Positions 45,677-54,191 of a DNA stretch of 64,000 bases are shown here, one piece after another. The DNA is from Bog-473 sp963711065 (GTDB taxonomy: Bacteria > Actinomycetota > Acidimicrobiia > Acidimicrobiales > RAAP-2). The position numbers were made by a program, and so were the translations under genes. A model generated the notes under the pieces. The model did not search any database. It was not told where the DNA came from and was given only the letters and a program-made list of their open reading frames with translations. Every line of letters begins with the position of its first letter. The stretch's first letter is position 1. Location of the stretch: contig CAVQCO010000006.1 of assembly GCA_963711065.1 (NCBI GenBank), positions 914,738 through 978,737 on the forward strand, given 5' to 3'.

Positions 45677-47146
45677 TCATTGCCGCTTCCCCATGGTGGC
45701 TGCCTCGATGCGGTCCCCCACCGCCTTGTCGATGTCGCGCCAATACCCAAAGGCGCGCTGGAGCACGTCCTCACGTCGCAGGCCCGCCAGCATGCCCGAG
45801 ACGGTGTCAACGAGACGTTGGCGTGCTGCGTCATCCATCACCTGATTGACCAAGGTGTTGGCCTGCCCGAAGTCGTCGTCCTCGGGGTGCAAGGTGGAGG
45901 CGGCCCGGACCATCTCCCCGTCAGCGGCCCACACGGCCTGCTCGGCATAGGTCTCCGCGTCGGCGGCAGGGGCGTCGTCGAGCGAGTTCGGGTAATAGAC
46001 CGGGTCGGTGACGTTGTCGACCCGCATGGCCCCGTCCTTCGAATAGCTTCGCACGGGTGCCTTGGGGCGGTTCACCGGGATCTGCTGGTAGTTGACGCCG
46101 AGACGGGCCCGATGAGCATCGGCGTAGGAGAAGCCGCGGGCGAGGAGCATCTTGTCGGGCGAGAGCCCCGTGCCGGGCACCATGTTGTTCGGCTGGAACG
46201 CCGCCTGCTCCATCTCCGTGTGGTAGTCGCTGACATTGCGGTCGAGCGTCAGGCGGCCGACGTCGACGAGGGGGTAGTCGGCGTGCGGCCACACCTTGGT
46301 GAGGTCGAAAGGGTTGAAGCGGTAGGTCTTGGCCTCCTCGAAGGCCATGATCTGCATCTTGAGCGACCAGGAGGGGAGCTCGCCCCCCGCGATGGCCTCG
46401 TAGAGGTCACGCTGGTGGTAGTCGGCGTCTTGGCCCGCGATACGGTCGGCCTCGGCCTGGGTCAGGGTCTCGATGCCCTGGTCGCACTTGAAGTGGTACT
46501 TGACCCAGAAGCGCTCGCCGGTGGCGTTGACCCACATGTAGGTGTGCGAGGAGTACCCGTTCATGTGGCGCCAGCTCCGCGGGATGCCGCGATCCCCCAT
46601 GAGCCAGGTCACCTGGTGGGCCGACTCGGGGGAGAGTGTCCAAAAGTCCCACTGCATGTCGGGGTCGCGCAGGTTGTTGGCGGCGAGGCGCTTCTGGGAG
46701 CGGATGAAGTTCTGGAACTTCATGGGATCGCGGACGAAGAACACGGGTGTGTTGTTGCCGACGATGTCGAAGTTCCCCTCGCTCGTGTAGAACTTGACCG
46801 CGAAGCCCCGCGGGTCACGCCAGGTGTCGGGGGAGCCGCGCTCGCCGGCCACCGTCGAGAAGCGCGCGACGAGCTCGGTCTCGGCGCCGGGCTGGAAGAC
46901 GGCCGCCTTGGTGTAGCGGCTCACGTCGTGGGTCACGACGAAGGTCCCGAACGCGCCGCCGCCCTTGGCGTGGGGCTGCCGCTCGACGATGCGCTCCCGG
47001 TTGAAGTTCGCCATCTGCTCAATCAGGTAGAAATCCTGCAGGAGGACCGGCCCGTCGGGGCCGACGGTCAGAGAGTGCTCCTGGCTGGCGACGGGGATGC
47101 CGGCGTCGGTGGTCGTCGGTGGCCGATGTGACTGATGTTCGCTCAT
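45677..47146 (-). CDS. katA: monofunctional heme catalase
   Basis: 489 residues from ATG 47146 (MSEHQSHRPPTTTDAG) with GGAGGAGCA upstream. Catalytic His in ERQPHAKGGGAFG (about residue 60), FDIVGNNTPVFFVRDP with the catalytic Asn, and the heme-ligand Tyr in RGFSYADAHRARLG. Small-subunit clade length with no C-terminal flavodoxin domain. Decomposes H2O2 in the cytoplasm. Divergent from the alpha-galactosidase, with a 150-base promoter region between. The gene symbol follows family usage; a specific orthology is not claimed. Confidence 0.92.
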   Translation of the reverse strand: MSEHQSHRPPTTTDAGIPVASQEHSLTVGPDGPVLLQDFYLIEQMANFNRERIVERQPHAKGGGAFGTFVVTHDVSRYTKAAVFQPGAETELVARFSTVAGERGSPDTWRDPRGFAVKFYTSEGNFDIVGNNTPVFFVRDPMKFQNFIRSQKRLAANNLRDPDMQWDFWTLSPESAHQVTWLMGDRGIPRSWRHMNGYSSHTYMWVNATGERFWVKYHFKCDQGIETLTQAEADRIAGQDADYHQRDLYEAIAGGELPSWSLKMQIMAFEEAKTYRFNPFDLTKVWPHADYPLVDVGRLTLDRNVSDYHTEMEQAAFQPNNMVPGTGLSPDKMLLARGFSYADAHRARLGVNYQQIPVNRPKAPVRSYSKDGAMRVDNVTDPVYYPNSLDDAPAADAETYAEQAVWAADGEMVRAASTLHPEDDDFGQANTLVNQVMDDAARQRLVDTVSGMLAGLRREDVLQRAFGYWRDIDKAVGDRIEAATMGKRQ

Positions 47147-47296
47147 TGCTCCTCCATTCCGAATCAGCGGCGTGGCGACGTCGCCTCGTCGGGGCACTAC
47201 CCATTGTGGGCGCCGGAACGCCACGTGTACACATGCTGACCGGGCAGGAGGCTTCCGCTCTCCACAGATCGGGGTTGATCGTGTCATCGTGGGTGG

Positions 47297-49369
47297 GTGA
47301 ACACCATCGTCGTGTCGTCCGAGGGCGCCGGCTACGGCTTCTTGGTCGACGACCAGGGTGGACTCCACCAGGCGGGATTCGGCCCCGGGATCGACGCGCA
47401 CATGCAGCGGCTGCCGGACAGGATCCCGCCGGCGCTCTACCCCCTGGCCTATCCCGCCTACGACGAGGAGCCGACCCGGGCGCCCGCGTTGCGCGTCACG
47501 CACAGTGACGGCACCACGACCACCCGGCCGAAGGTGGAGGACGTCCGGGTGACCGGCTCTCGGACCGACATCCTCCTCGTCGACCCCGACTGCCCGCTCG
47601 AAGTCACGTTGTCGTTCTGCGCAGAGGACCACGGCGTGCTCCGCCAGTGGGCGAGCATCACCAACCGCCAGCGCGGGGTGATCACCCTCCACGAGGTCGC
47701 CGCGGCCTCACCTCTGCTTGCCACTCCCGCGCCGCACCTGACTCACTTCGGCGGGGGTGACTGGGCCGCCGAATGGACCACGACCACCGAGGCCCTGACC
47801 CCGGGGACCAAGGTGGTCGAGTCGCGCGGCGGTGTGCAGCCCCACCTGCGGTCCTGTCCCTTCTTCCTGCTCGCCCCCGACGGGTCGCCGGAGGAGTCGG
47901 GCTGTACGGTCCTCGCCGGCGCGCTGGCCTGGGGTGGCAACGTGCGCTTCGCCTTCGAGCGGACGACGACGCCTGCGCTCCGGGTCTGGTGCGGACACAA
48001 TCCCGCGTCGTCCGAATACGTGCTCGACCCGGACGCCACCTTCGCCACCCCCGAGCAGATCTGGATGTGGTCGACCGAAGGCACGGGTTCCCTCACGCGC
48101 CGCTTTCACCGCTGGGTCCGCGCCCACGCCGTGCGCGACGGCGACGAGCTACGGCCCATCGTGGTGAACAACTGGGAGGCCACCTCCTTTTCGTTCGACA
48201 CTCATCGGCTCCTCGGGCTCATCGACGACACGGCAGACTTGGGCGCCGAGCTCTTCCTGCTCGACGACGGCTGGTTCGGCCAGAGCCATCCCCGTGACGA
48301 CGACACCGCGGGGCTGGGCGACTGGGAGGTCAACGAGGCCAAGCTGCCCGGCGGCCTCGGTCCCGTCATTGCGCGGGCGGACGTTCGTGGCGTCCGGTTC
48401 GGGCTGTGGGTGGAACCCGAGATGGTGAACCCCGACTCGACCCTCTACGAGGAGCATCCGGACTGGGTGGTGCGCCAACCGGCGCGGCGCCCGCGCCGAT
48501 GGCGCCACCAGCTCGTCCTCGATCTCCTCCAGCCAGAGGTCACCGAGTTCGTCAGTGGCGTGGTGGACCGCGTCCTGGCGGAGAACCCGGGTATCAGCTA
48601 CCTCAAGTGGGACGCCAACAGACCCCTGACCGACCCCGGGTCCCCCAGGCTGGCCACCGATCGGCAGGCCAACTACTGGGTCGACCACGCCCGGGCCACC
48701 TCGCGCCTGATGGAGACCGTCGCCGAGCGCCACCCGGAGCAGACGCTCATGCTGTGCGCCTCAGGCGGCGGTCGGGTCGACCTCGGGTCACTGCGCTGGT
48801 TCCACGAGGTCTGGCTCTCGGACAACACCGATCCCGTCGACCGGGTGCGGATGCAGTGGGCCGCGTCCCACTTCCTGCCGGCCAACGTGGTCGGCGCGCA
48901 CGTGACCCGGGAGGGTGACCGGCCGGTGGCCTTCGGGTGCGCCGTTGCGATGAGCGCCCGGTTCGGCTTCGACATCGACTTTGCGGGCATGACCGACGAC
49001 GAGCTGGCCGTCTGCCGCCGCGCCGTGGCGCTGTACCGAGACGTCCGGCCGCTCGTGCAACTGGGCGACCTGTGGCGGCTGGTTCCCCCGGACGAGCGCG
49101 CCGCGCTCTCCTACGTGTCCGCAGACCGCCGCCGGGCGGTCCTCTTCGCCTTCCAACTCACGACGGGCACGAACGATGCCGTCCCGCTGCGCCATCGTGG
49201 GCTCGACCTGGACCGGACCTACGAGGTGATGGCGGTCGATCTCGCCGGCCCCGATCCGACCGGGAGCGAGGTCGAGCGACGACGAGGCGCGGCGCTCATG
49301 GAGGAGGGCCAGGAGTGGCCCCTGTCCGAGCCCTGCACGGCCCGCATCTTGGTGCTCCGGTCAGTCTGA
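47297..49369 (+). CDS. alpha-galactosidase, GH36
   Basis: 690 residues from GTG 47297. GH36 catalytic motifs: nucleophile Asp439 in LKWDANR and acid/base Asp509 in WLSDNTD; LFLLDDGWFG and FGLWVEPEMVNPDS are further barrel signatures. N-terminal beta-sandwich (residues 1-290), TIM barrel, then a C-terminal sheet domain. No signal peptide, so it hydrolyses imported alpha-galactosides (melibiose, raffinose type) in the cytoplasm. No sugar transporter is next to it. Confidence 0.92.
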   Translation: MNTIVVSSEGAGYGFLVDDQGGLHQAGFGPGIDAHMQRLPDRIPPALYPLAYPAYDEEPTRAPALRVTHSDGTTTTRPKVEDVRVTGSRTDILLVDPDCPLEVTLSFCAEDHGVLRQWASITNRQRGVITLHEVAAASPLLATPAPHLTHFGGGDWAAEWTTTTEALTPGTKVVESRGGVQPHLRSCPFFLLAPDGSPEESGCTVLAGALAWGGNVRFAFERTTTPALRVWCGHNPASSEYVLDPDATFATPEQIWMWSTEGTGSLTRRFHRWVRAHAVRDGDELRPIVVNNWEATSFSFDTHRLLGLIDDTADLGAELFLLDDGWFGQSHPRDDDTAGLGDWEVNEAKLPGGLGPVIARADVRGVRFGLWVEPEMVNPDSTLYEEHPDWVVRQPARRPRRWRHQLVLDLLQPEVTEFVSGVVDRVLAENPGISYLKWDANRPLTDPGSPRLATDRQANYWVDHARATSRLMETVAERHPEQTLMLCASGGGRVDLGSLRWFHEVWLSDNTDPVDRVRMQWAASHFLPANVVGAHVTREGDRPVAFGCAVAMSARFGFDIDFAGMTDDELAVCRRAVALYRDVRPLVQLGDLWRLVPPDERAALSYVSADRRRAVLFAFQLTTGTNDAVPLRHRGLDLDRTYEVMAVDLAGPDPTGSEVERRRGAALMEEGQEWPLSEPCTARILVLRSV

Positions 49370-49393
49370 GCGCGGGTGTCCGTCTGCGGCCCC

Positions 49394-50839
49394 TCATCCG
49401 TTGGGCAGCGGCGTCCAGTTCTGCTCGACGACCCAACAGGCGCCTGCCGCGGGCGACCCGACCGGGCCGTGCTTGCAGAGCGTCGTCGGTGGGTGGTTGT
49501 CATGGACCTCGACCACCCGGTACTGGGTTGGACCGTAGAACTTGTCCGGCCCGTAGGTCAGCACGGGTGAGTACCCGCCCGGGAAGTTGGTGACGCGCGA
49601 CATTGCCTCGACGAAGGTGCGCCGATTGAGGTTCGTCCCCGCCATGGTCGCCGCCTGGGCAAAGAGGCGGATCTCTTGGCACCAGCCCTGGACCGGCCCT
49701 TGCTCCTCGATGTCATCGTTGAGGTTGCCCTTGGGGATCTGCGGGTAGGCCTTGTGCCACACGTCCCAGCAGCTCCGCACCCCGGGGTCGTAGCCCCCCT
49801 GTGACTCTGGGCGCGGAAGGTCGATGCCGCCGAGTGTCTCCGCCGTGACACCCTGCTGGTTGTCGAGCGCTTTGTCGTAGGGGATCGGGATCAGGCCGAG
49901 CGCAACCTCAATTTCGGACTGGTAATCGCTGAGGAGGAGCTTGGGGAAGTAGTCCTGCGACGTCTCGGAACCGATGTACGGGGTGAAGGCGTTCTCGGGC
50001 AACAAGGGAATCACCGACTGGACCCCCGCCGCCTTGAGCCGTTCGACCGCGAGCGTGGCGGTCGAATCGGTGGAGGCGGTCTCACCGACGTCCGCCGTGA
50101 CGGTGACCACCTGAGGGACGACACCGATCTTCCTCAGGTCCGGCAAGAGGTAGGAGTCGAGCGCGCCTTGGTCGCTGGCCAGGTCCGAGACCACCACACC
50201 GACCTTGGTGCCGTGACCGAGGCGCCCCGAGCTGAGGCCCCAGCGCACGGTCGCCGCCAGGATGGGCGCGTCATCCGCCCCCGTCCACCACAGGTACGGA
50301 GAGCCGAGGTTCGTCCAGTTGGTGGTCGTCGTCCACTGGGAGAGCATCGGCGTCTGCCCTTGTTGGGTGATGCAGAGCTCATTGGTCCCTTCGTAGGTGC
50401 CGAGCCCGTCGACGACGGCGAAGACGGGCGGGTCGCCCTCGGTCCACTGCTTGCACAGCGCTTGCTCCTCCTGCACATTGGTCGGGTCGAAGCTCTCGAT
50501 CATCGGGTTGATCTTCCGACCGTGAATTCCCCCGGCATCGTTGATCTGGTTCACGAACAGGTGGATCGCCTTTGTCTGCTCGCCGTATTCGGCGTCCGAC
50601 TCGATCTCGAACTCCCCCTCGATGCTGGTGAAGGAGATGATCGGGAAGACCACGTTGATGGCACTGGCCGTGACACCCCGCGTGCTGGTGCTCGCCTTGG
50701 TGACGGGGGTCGGTGGAGTGGTGGCACCCGCCGGTGCTGCGACGCCCAACGCCACCGTGCTGCCCAGGACGGCGAGGGCCCCCCCGGCTCTCAGCCGTCT
50801 TCGCCCTGCGCCCGATCTTCCCCAACGTCGCATCGCCAT
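49394..50839 (-). CDS. ABC-type solute-binding protein, branched-chain-amino-acid (PBP1) type
   Basis: 481 residues from GTG/ATG 50839. Arg-rich N-region then LGSTVALGVAAPAGA, a signal peptide ending near residue 40. Mature PBP1 features: VNQINDAGGIHGRKINPMIE, VVDGLGTYEGTNELCIT, GTKVGVVVSDLAS. It is the third such receptor in this window without permease or ATPase beside it. Ligand unknown. It converges on the alpha-galactosidase. Confidence 0.85.
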   Translation of the reverse strand: MAMRRWGRSGAGRRRLRAGGALAVLGSTVALGVAAPAGATTPPTPVTKASTSTRGVTASAINVVFPIISFTSIEGEFEIESDAEYGEQTKAIHLFVNQINDAGGIHGRKINPMIESFDPTNVQEEQALCKQWTEGDPPVFAVVDGLGTYEGTNELCITQQGQTPMLSQWTTTTNWTNLGSPYLWWTGADDAPILAATVRWGLSSGRLGHGTKVGVVVSDLASDQGALDSYLLPDLRKIGVVPQVVTVTADVGETASTDSTATLAVERLKAAGVQSVIPLLPENAFTPYIGSETSQDYFPKLLLSDYQSEIEVALGLIPIPYDKALDNQQGVTAETLGGIDLPRPESQGGYDPGVRSCWDVWHKAYPQIPKGNLNDDIEEQGPVQGWCQEIRLFAQAATMAGTNLNRRTFVEAMSRVTNFPGGYSPVLTYGPDKFYGPTQYRVVEVHDNHPPTTLCKHGPVGSPAAGACWVVEQNWTPLPNG

Positions 50840-51127
50840 CTCCCCTAGAGCGCCGCTCGATCCGGCGGAAGGGTAACGCCCGTGGGAGTGACAAGCACGG
50901 CAGTTGCCTCGACTTCATTGTCGTCGGCACCACCCCCGTGTTCGTGTCGGACGGCGTCGGCGGATCGAGTCCCGTCATGTCGGTCGACCAGGGCGGCTCC
51001 GGGGGGCTCTCTCGCTTCCGCCCTGCCGTTGGAGTCAGAGCCGGAGGCAGAATAGGGCACTGAACTGGGATTTCAGATCTCTGCCCGCCCCTCGGTAGGC
51101 GCCCCTAAGCCTGATCACCCTACGAAC
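50840..51127. other. intergenic region upstream of the Fic gene
   Basis: Nearly 290 bases between the solute-binding protein start and the Fic operator. Both strands have open frames of up to 116 codons, but none has recognisable protein features or a ribosome site. It should contain the solute-binding-protein promoter on the minus strand; no clear repeat, tRNA or attachment site is seen. Confidence 0.5.
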
Positions 51128-51158
51128 TTAGCAAGGGTTATAAGATAACCCTTGCTAA
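51128..51158. promoter_or_regulatory. perfect 31-bp inverted repeat operator/promoter of the Fic gene
   Basis: Arms TTAGCAAGGGTTAT (51128-51141) and its exact complement (51145-51158) are separated by AAG. The centre contains TATAAGAT, which could serve as a -10 box, and the right arm leads straight into AAGGAGAGG, the ribosome site of the gene starting at 51168. A further half-site, GCAAGGGTAAT at 51171-51181, overlaps the first codons. This arrangement suggests tight autoregulation. Confidence 0.7.
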
Positions 51159-51167
51159 GGAGAGGCT

Positions 51168-52439
51168 ATGGCAAGGGTAATCCGCAAGCGCTGGCCCAGT
51201 GATCTGTCGGCCCCGTCACGCCGCGACGCTCGCGGCTGCGAGTACGAAGCGTACGTGCCCGACACTCTGGCCGGCCGCGCTATCTCCCTGGATGGCGAGG
51301 TGGCTGCGGATGTTGCCGACGCCGAAGCTGCCCTCGCCAAGCTCAACGTCCAGGCGTCCAGTCTCGTGGACACCGAAGCCCTCGCCCGCCTGCTCCTTCG
51401 AGCCGAGTCCGTCGCGTCCTCAAAGATCGAGGGGCTTGAGGTCGGACCCCGTAGGCTCTTGCGAGCGGAAGCAGCTCGTGAGTTCGGAGACGAGACGTCC
51501 GACGTCACGGCTACGGAAGTGCTCGGGAACATTGATGCCATGGTGCACGGCATCGACTCCGTGCACCCTGGCGATCAGATCACCGTCGACCTGATCCTTC
51601 AGATCCACAAGCGCCTGCTTCTCGGATCACGACTCGAAGAACACGGTGGCCAGTTCCGCGGCGTGCAGAACTGGATCGGCGGCAGCGACTACAACCCATG
51701 CACGGCATCGTTCATACCTCCGCCCCATGAAAAGGTGAAGGATTTGGTCGCGGATCTCGTGGCCTTCTGCAACGAAGACTCGCTTCCAGCCGTTGCACAG
51801 GCCGCAATCGCTCATGCTCAGTTCGAGACCATCCACCCCTTTGTCGATGGCAACGGTCGCACCGGTCGAACTCTCATCCAGCTCGTCCTACGGCGTCGAG
51901 GAGTGGCAACCAGAATCAATCCACCCGTTTCCTTGATCCTCGCGACACGCGCCAAGAACTACATCTCAGGACTGACCGCGACGCGTTACCGGGGAAGTGC
52001 GACCTCAGCCGAAGCGCGAAGCGGGATCAACCTCTGGGTGGGTCGCTTTGCCGGTGCGTGCACCCGGGCAGTGAGCGACGCTGAAGAGTTCGAACAGCGG
52101 GCTCAGATGATTGAGCAGAATTGGCGCAGTCGGCTGGGCAAGGTCAGAGCAAAATCCGCGACCGATCTCTTGCTCCGCCAGCTTGTCGGCGCTCCTGTCA
52201 TCACGGTCAAGAGTGCGGCTGCACTGATTAGCCGTAGCACGGTGCAGACCAATGAAGCGGTCAACCGGCTCGTGGATGCGGATGTCCTGACGCAGATCAC
52301 CGTTGGTCGCCGCAACCGAGCATTCGAAGCGAGGGACATTGTCGATGCCTTCACCGACCTTGAGCGCCAACTCGGGAGTCCCGAGGCTGACACGCGGGTC
52401 TCCAGGCCGTCGCGCCCTGTCCCGCGCCGTAGGGAGTAG
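51168..52439 (+). CDS. Fic family protein with inhibitory helix and C-terminal winged helix
   Basis: 423 residues from ATG 51168. Catalytic Fic motif HPFVDGNGRTGR at 223-234 is fully intact (His223, Asp228, Arg234), predicting AMP transfer to a protein Ser/Thr/Tyr. An N-terminal inhibitory helix matches S-x3-E-G at 84-89 (SSKIEG), the class II layout of self-inhibited Fic proteins. The C-terminal 100 residues (STVQTNEAVNRLVDADVL, ITVGRRNRAFEA) look like a winged-helix DNA-binding domain, fitting the palindrome directly upstream. No separate antitoxin gene. Base composition is visibly lower in GC than the flanks, suggesting transfer. Confidence 0.9.
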   Translation: MARVIRKRWPSDLSAPSRRDARGCEYEAYVPDTLAGRAISLDGEVAADVADAEAALAKLNVQASSLVDTEALARLLLRAESVASSKIEGLEVGPRRLLRAEAAREFGDETSDVTATEVLGNIDAMVHGIDSVHPGDQITVDLILQIHKRLLLGSRLEEHGGQFRGVQNWIGGSDYNPCTASFIPPPHEKVKDLVADLVAFCNEDSLPAVAQAAIAHAQFETIHPFVDGNGRTGRTLIQLVLRRRGVATRINPPVSLILATRAKNYISGLTATRYRGSATSAEARSGINLWVGRFAGACTRAVSDAEEFEQRAQMIEQNWRSRLGKVRAKSATDLLLRQLVGAPVITVKSAAALISRSTVQTNEAVNRLVDADVLTQITVGRRNRAFEARDIVDAFTDLERQLGSPEADTRVSRPSRPVPRRRE

Positions 52440-52608
52440 GCGGTTCCAACCACTGTCCAAAATGAAGGGGTGTGTCAACCTCAAGCCCGCTGTCACTCTC
52501 AACGCGTATGGGATTGATGTTAGGACCAAGATCTACAGTTCCCAGAAACCGCTGCGGCAGAGATCAGGTCATCCTTCGTGACGGAGCTGTCCTTTAGCCA
52601 TGCCTTGA
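52440..52608. other. non-coding gap, remnant DNA
   Basis: About 170 bases of lower-GC sequence with no gene, following the Fic stop. With the truncated frame downstream it looks like an insertion boundary or eroded gene. No terminal repeats are visible. Confidence 0.4.
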
Positions 52609-52920
52609 TCGCTCGGCGAACTGTTCGAAATGCCCGAACCTGACGTCGGTGTCATGCCCTTCAAGAGGTGCGCTGCGCCCATGATGTGGGAAGTACTGGG
52701 ACGCGAGGACATTCTCGAGAAGGGCTGCCACATGACTTGTCCAGCCTCGATCGAAGAGACGGCGAAGCTCTACAACCCGAACATGAAGATGGACATACTG
52801 GCCATCCCGCCTCGGGTCGACGACAGCCACGTCTGCTGCCACTGGCAGCTGAGCATGCGCACGCCCGACGATCCCGAATACGTCCCTATCGAGCTGACGC
52901 CCAAACCCAAGCGCGCTTGA
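52609..52920 (+). pseudogene. C-terminal fragment of a cysteine-rich hydrolase-like protein (hypothetical)
   Basis: Reading is open from just after a TGA at 52606-52608; the first ATG is 52630 (96 residues), but protein-like text starts earlier (SLGELFEMPEPDVGV), so this looks like the 3' part of a longer gene. Conserved-looking features are Cys-rich: EKGCHMTCPASIEE, HVCCHWQLSM. The pattern is reminiscent of the C-terminal half of L-2-amino-thiazoline-4-carboxylate hydrolase-like proteins, but I cannot confirm this. It lies behind the Fic gene in a low-GC patch. Confidence 0.4.
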
Positions 52921-53105
52921 CCACCGCGCGTCCGCTGGGACCGGCCAGGGAGACCTGTAACCGGAGTAGCTCGGTCGGGACCACCTTCGGGTGTTGCCTC
53001 CATCACTCCTCCCGTCAGGCAGCTATCGGGGCCGCAGGTGGGTTCCAAGGATCACAGAGGAGCCACCTGAATTGCCTGGATGACAGACCTGGATACCGAT
53101 TCTGA

Positions 53106-54191
53106 TCACATCTGCTCAAGCGCAGACAACGCGTCGTGATCGGCCACAGCAGCGCCGAGCCGGCTCAGCATTGCGGTCGTGATATGCGGGGCCACCTTCA
53201 GGGTGATCGCCCAGAGAAAGAACCCATAGACCATTCCGACCCGTATGCATCTCCAAGCCTCGTCCCAGGTCGGTACGTCACCACCCTCGGCGTTAAGACA
53301 CTCCAGATAGTGGGTGAGGAGATCTCGCTCCGCCCGACGTCTGTCTTCTATCCCTACTGAGCATGCAATGTGGTATCCGACATCGAGATACCACGGCCCG
53401 CGCTGGACCAACTGCCAATCCACGAGGCACGGGCGCCCCGTGGCATCGAGGTACAAATTGCCGATATGAGCGTCGCCATGGAGCAGACAGCGTGGTTCGG
53501 CGGAAGTCAACAGGCCCTGAAGGAGGGCGACCACATTCACGAGGTGCTCGGCGTCCCGGATCTCTGATGGCACCCCTACCCCAATGGGCCCCTCAAAGTT
53601 TCCCCTGATCTCGGGTACTCCCCGAGCCCGCAGGGTCGCCGCCACCCGCGGCGACAGACGAGGATCAGCGAGCTGCTCCCGGCCCCATGTCCGACCGTGG
53701 AGGACGGCGTATTGTTCGAGACTCTGGGCCGCTTGGTCAGGGGTGAAGTCGCTCAGGGCGTCGAGAAACAATGCGCCTTGGTGGACTACGTCATCCGAGA
53801 TCACAACACCGTGGTGCGTCGTCGGGTCAATATCCGCGTAGAAGCTTCGAAGAGTGCGAACGCCGGCCAATTCGGCGAGCTCGCGATAGAAGAGCGCCTC
53901 TGGCTCGCCTGCCGTCCGGCTGAGAATGGCCCACTCGGAGAGATCGGCAAAATACCCTTTGATGCACAGGTGGTCCGGAAGTCCTGGCGGCACGTCCGGT
54001 TCGCACGTGATTCGGAATCGTGCATTCGTCGACACCCGGGACACGATTGGTCCCGGAGCTACCGAGGTGATCTGTATGGTTGGAAACCGTTGACCAAGCG
54101 CCGCGTTGAGCCACTCGGGTGACATCGCCTCTTCGAGGGTGTCGGGCACGTGGAGTGACAGTGGCTTGCCCGGTGGTGTCTCCTCACGCAT
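53106..54191 (-). CDS. aminoglycoside-phosphotransferase-fold (CHK/EcKinase-like) kinase
   Basis: 361 residues from ATG 54191, overlapping the acyl-CoA ligase end by 8 bases. Kinase motifs: CLLHGDAHIGNLYLD (HGD 238-240, catalytic Asp240; Mg-binding Asn) and CLVDWQLVQRGPWYLD (Asp258). The N-lobe is short but has the CIKGY ATP-Lys strand (about residue 78). This fold phosphorylates small hydroxylated molecules; APH-type domains act on 4-hydroxyacyl-CoA or hydroxy acids in some catabolic routes. Coupling to a ligase suggests a hydroxy-acid kinase here rather than drug resistance (inference). Confidence 0.8.
   Translation of the reverse strand: MREETPPGKPLSLHVPDTLEEAMSPEWLNAALGQRFPTIQITSVAPGPIVSRVSTNARFRITCEPDVPPGLPDHLCIKGYFADLSEWAILSRTAGEPEALFYRELAELAGVRTLRSFYADIDPTTHHGVVISDDVVHQGALFLDALSDFTPDQAAQSLEQYAVLHGRTWGREQLADPRLSPRVAATLRARGVPEIRGNFEGPIGVGVPSEIRDAEHLVNVVALLQGLLTSAEPRCLLHGDAHIGNLYLDATGRPCLVDWQLVQRGPWYLDVGYHIACSVGIEDRRRAERDLLTHYLECLNAEGGDVPTWDEAWRCIRVGMVYGFFLWAITLKVAPHITTAMLSRLGAAVADHDALSALEQM

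Noticed and set aside
44405..47296. Encapsulin shell gene near the DyP peroxidase
   Set aside because: All substantial frames here are DyP, catalase or the adjacent enzymes; no shell-like protein exists in the window.
52921..53105. Possible structured RNA after the gene remnant
   Set aside because: Some short repeats are seen, but no consistent stem pattern or known motif.
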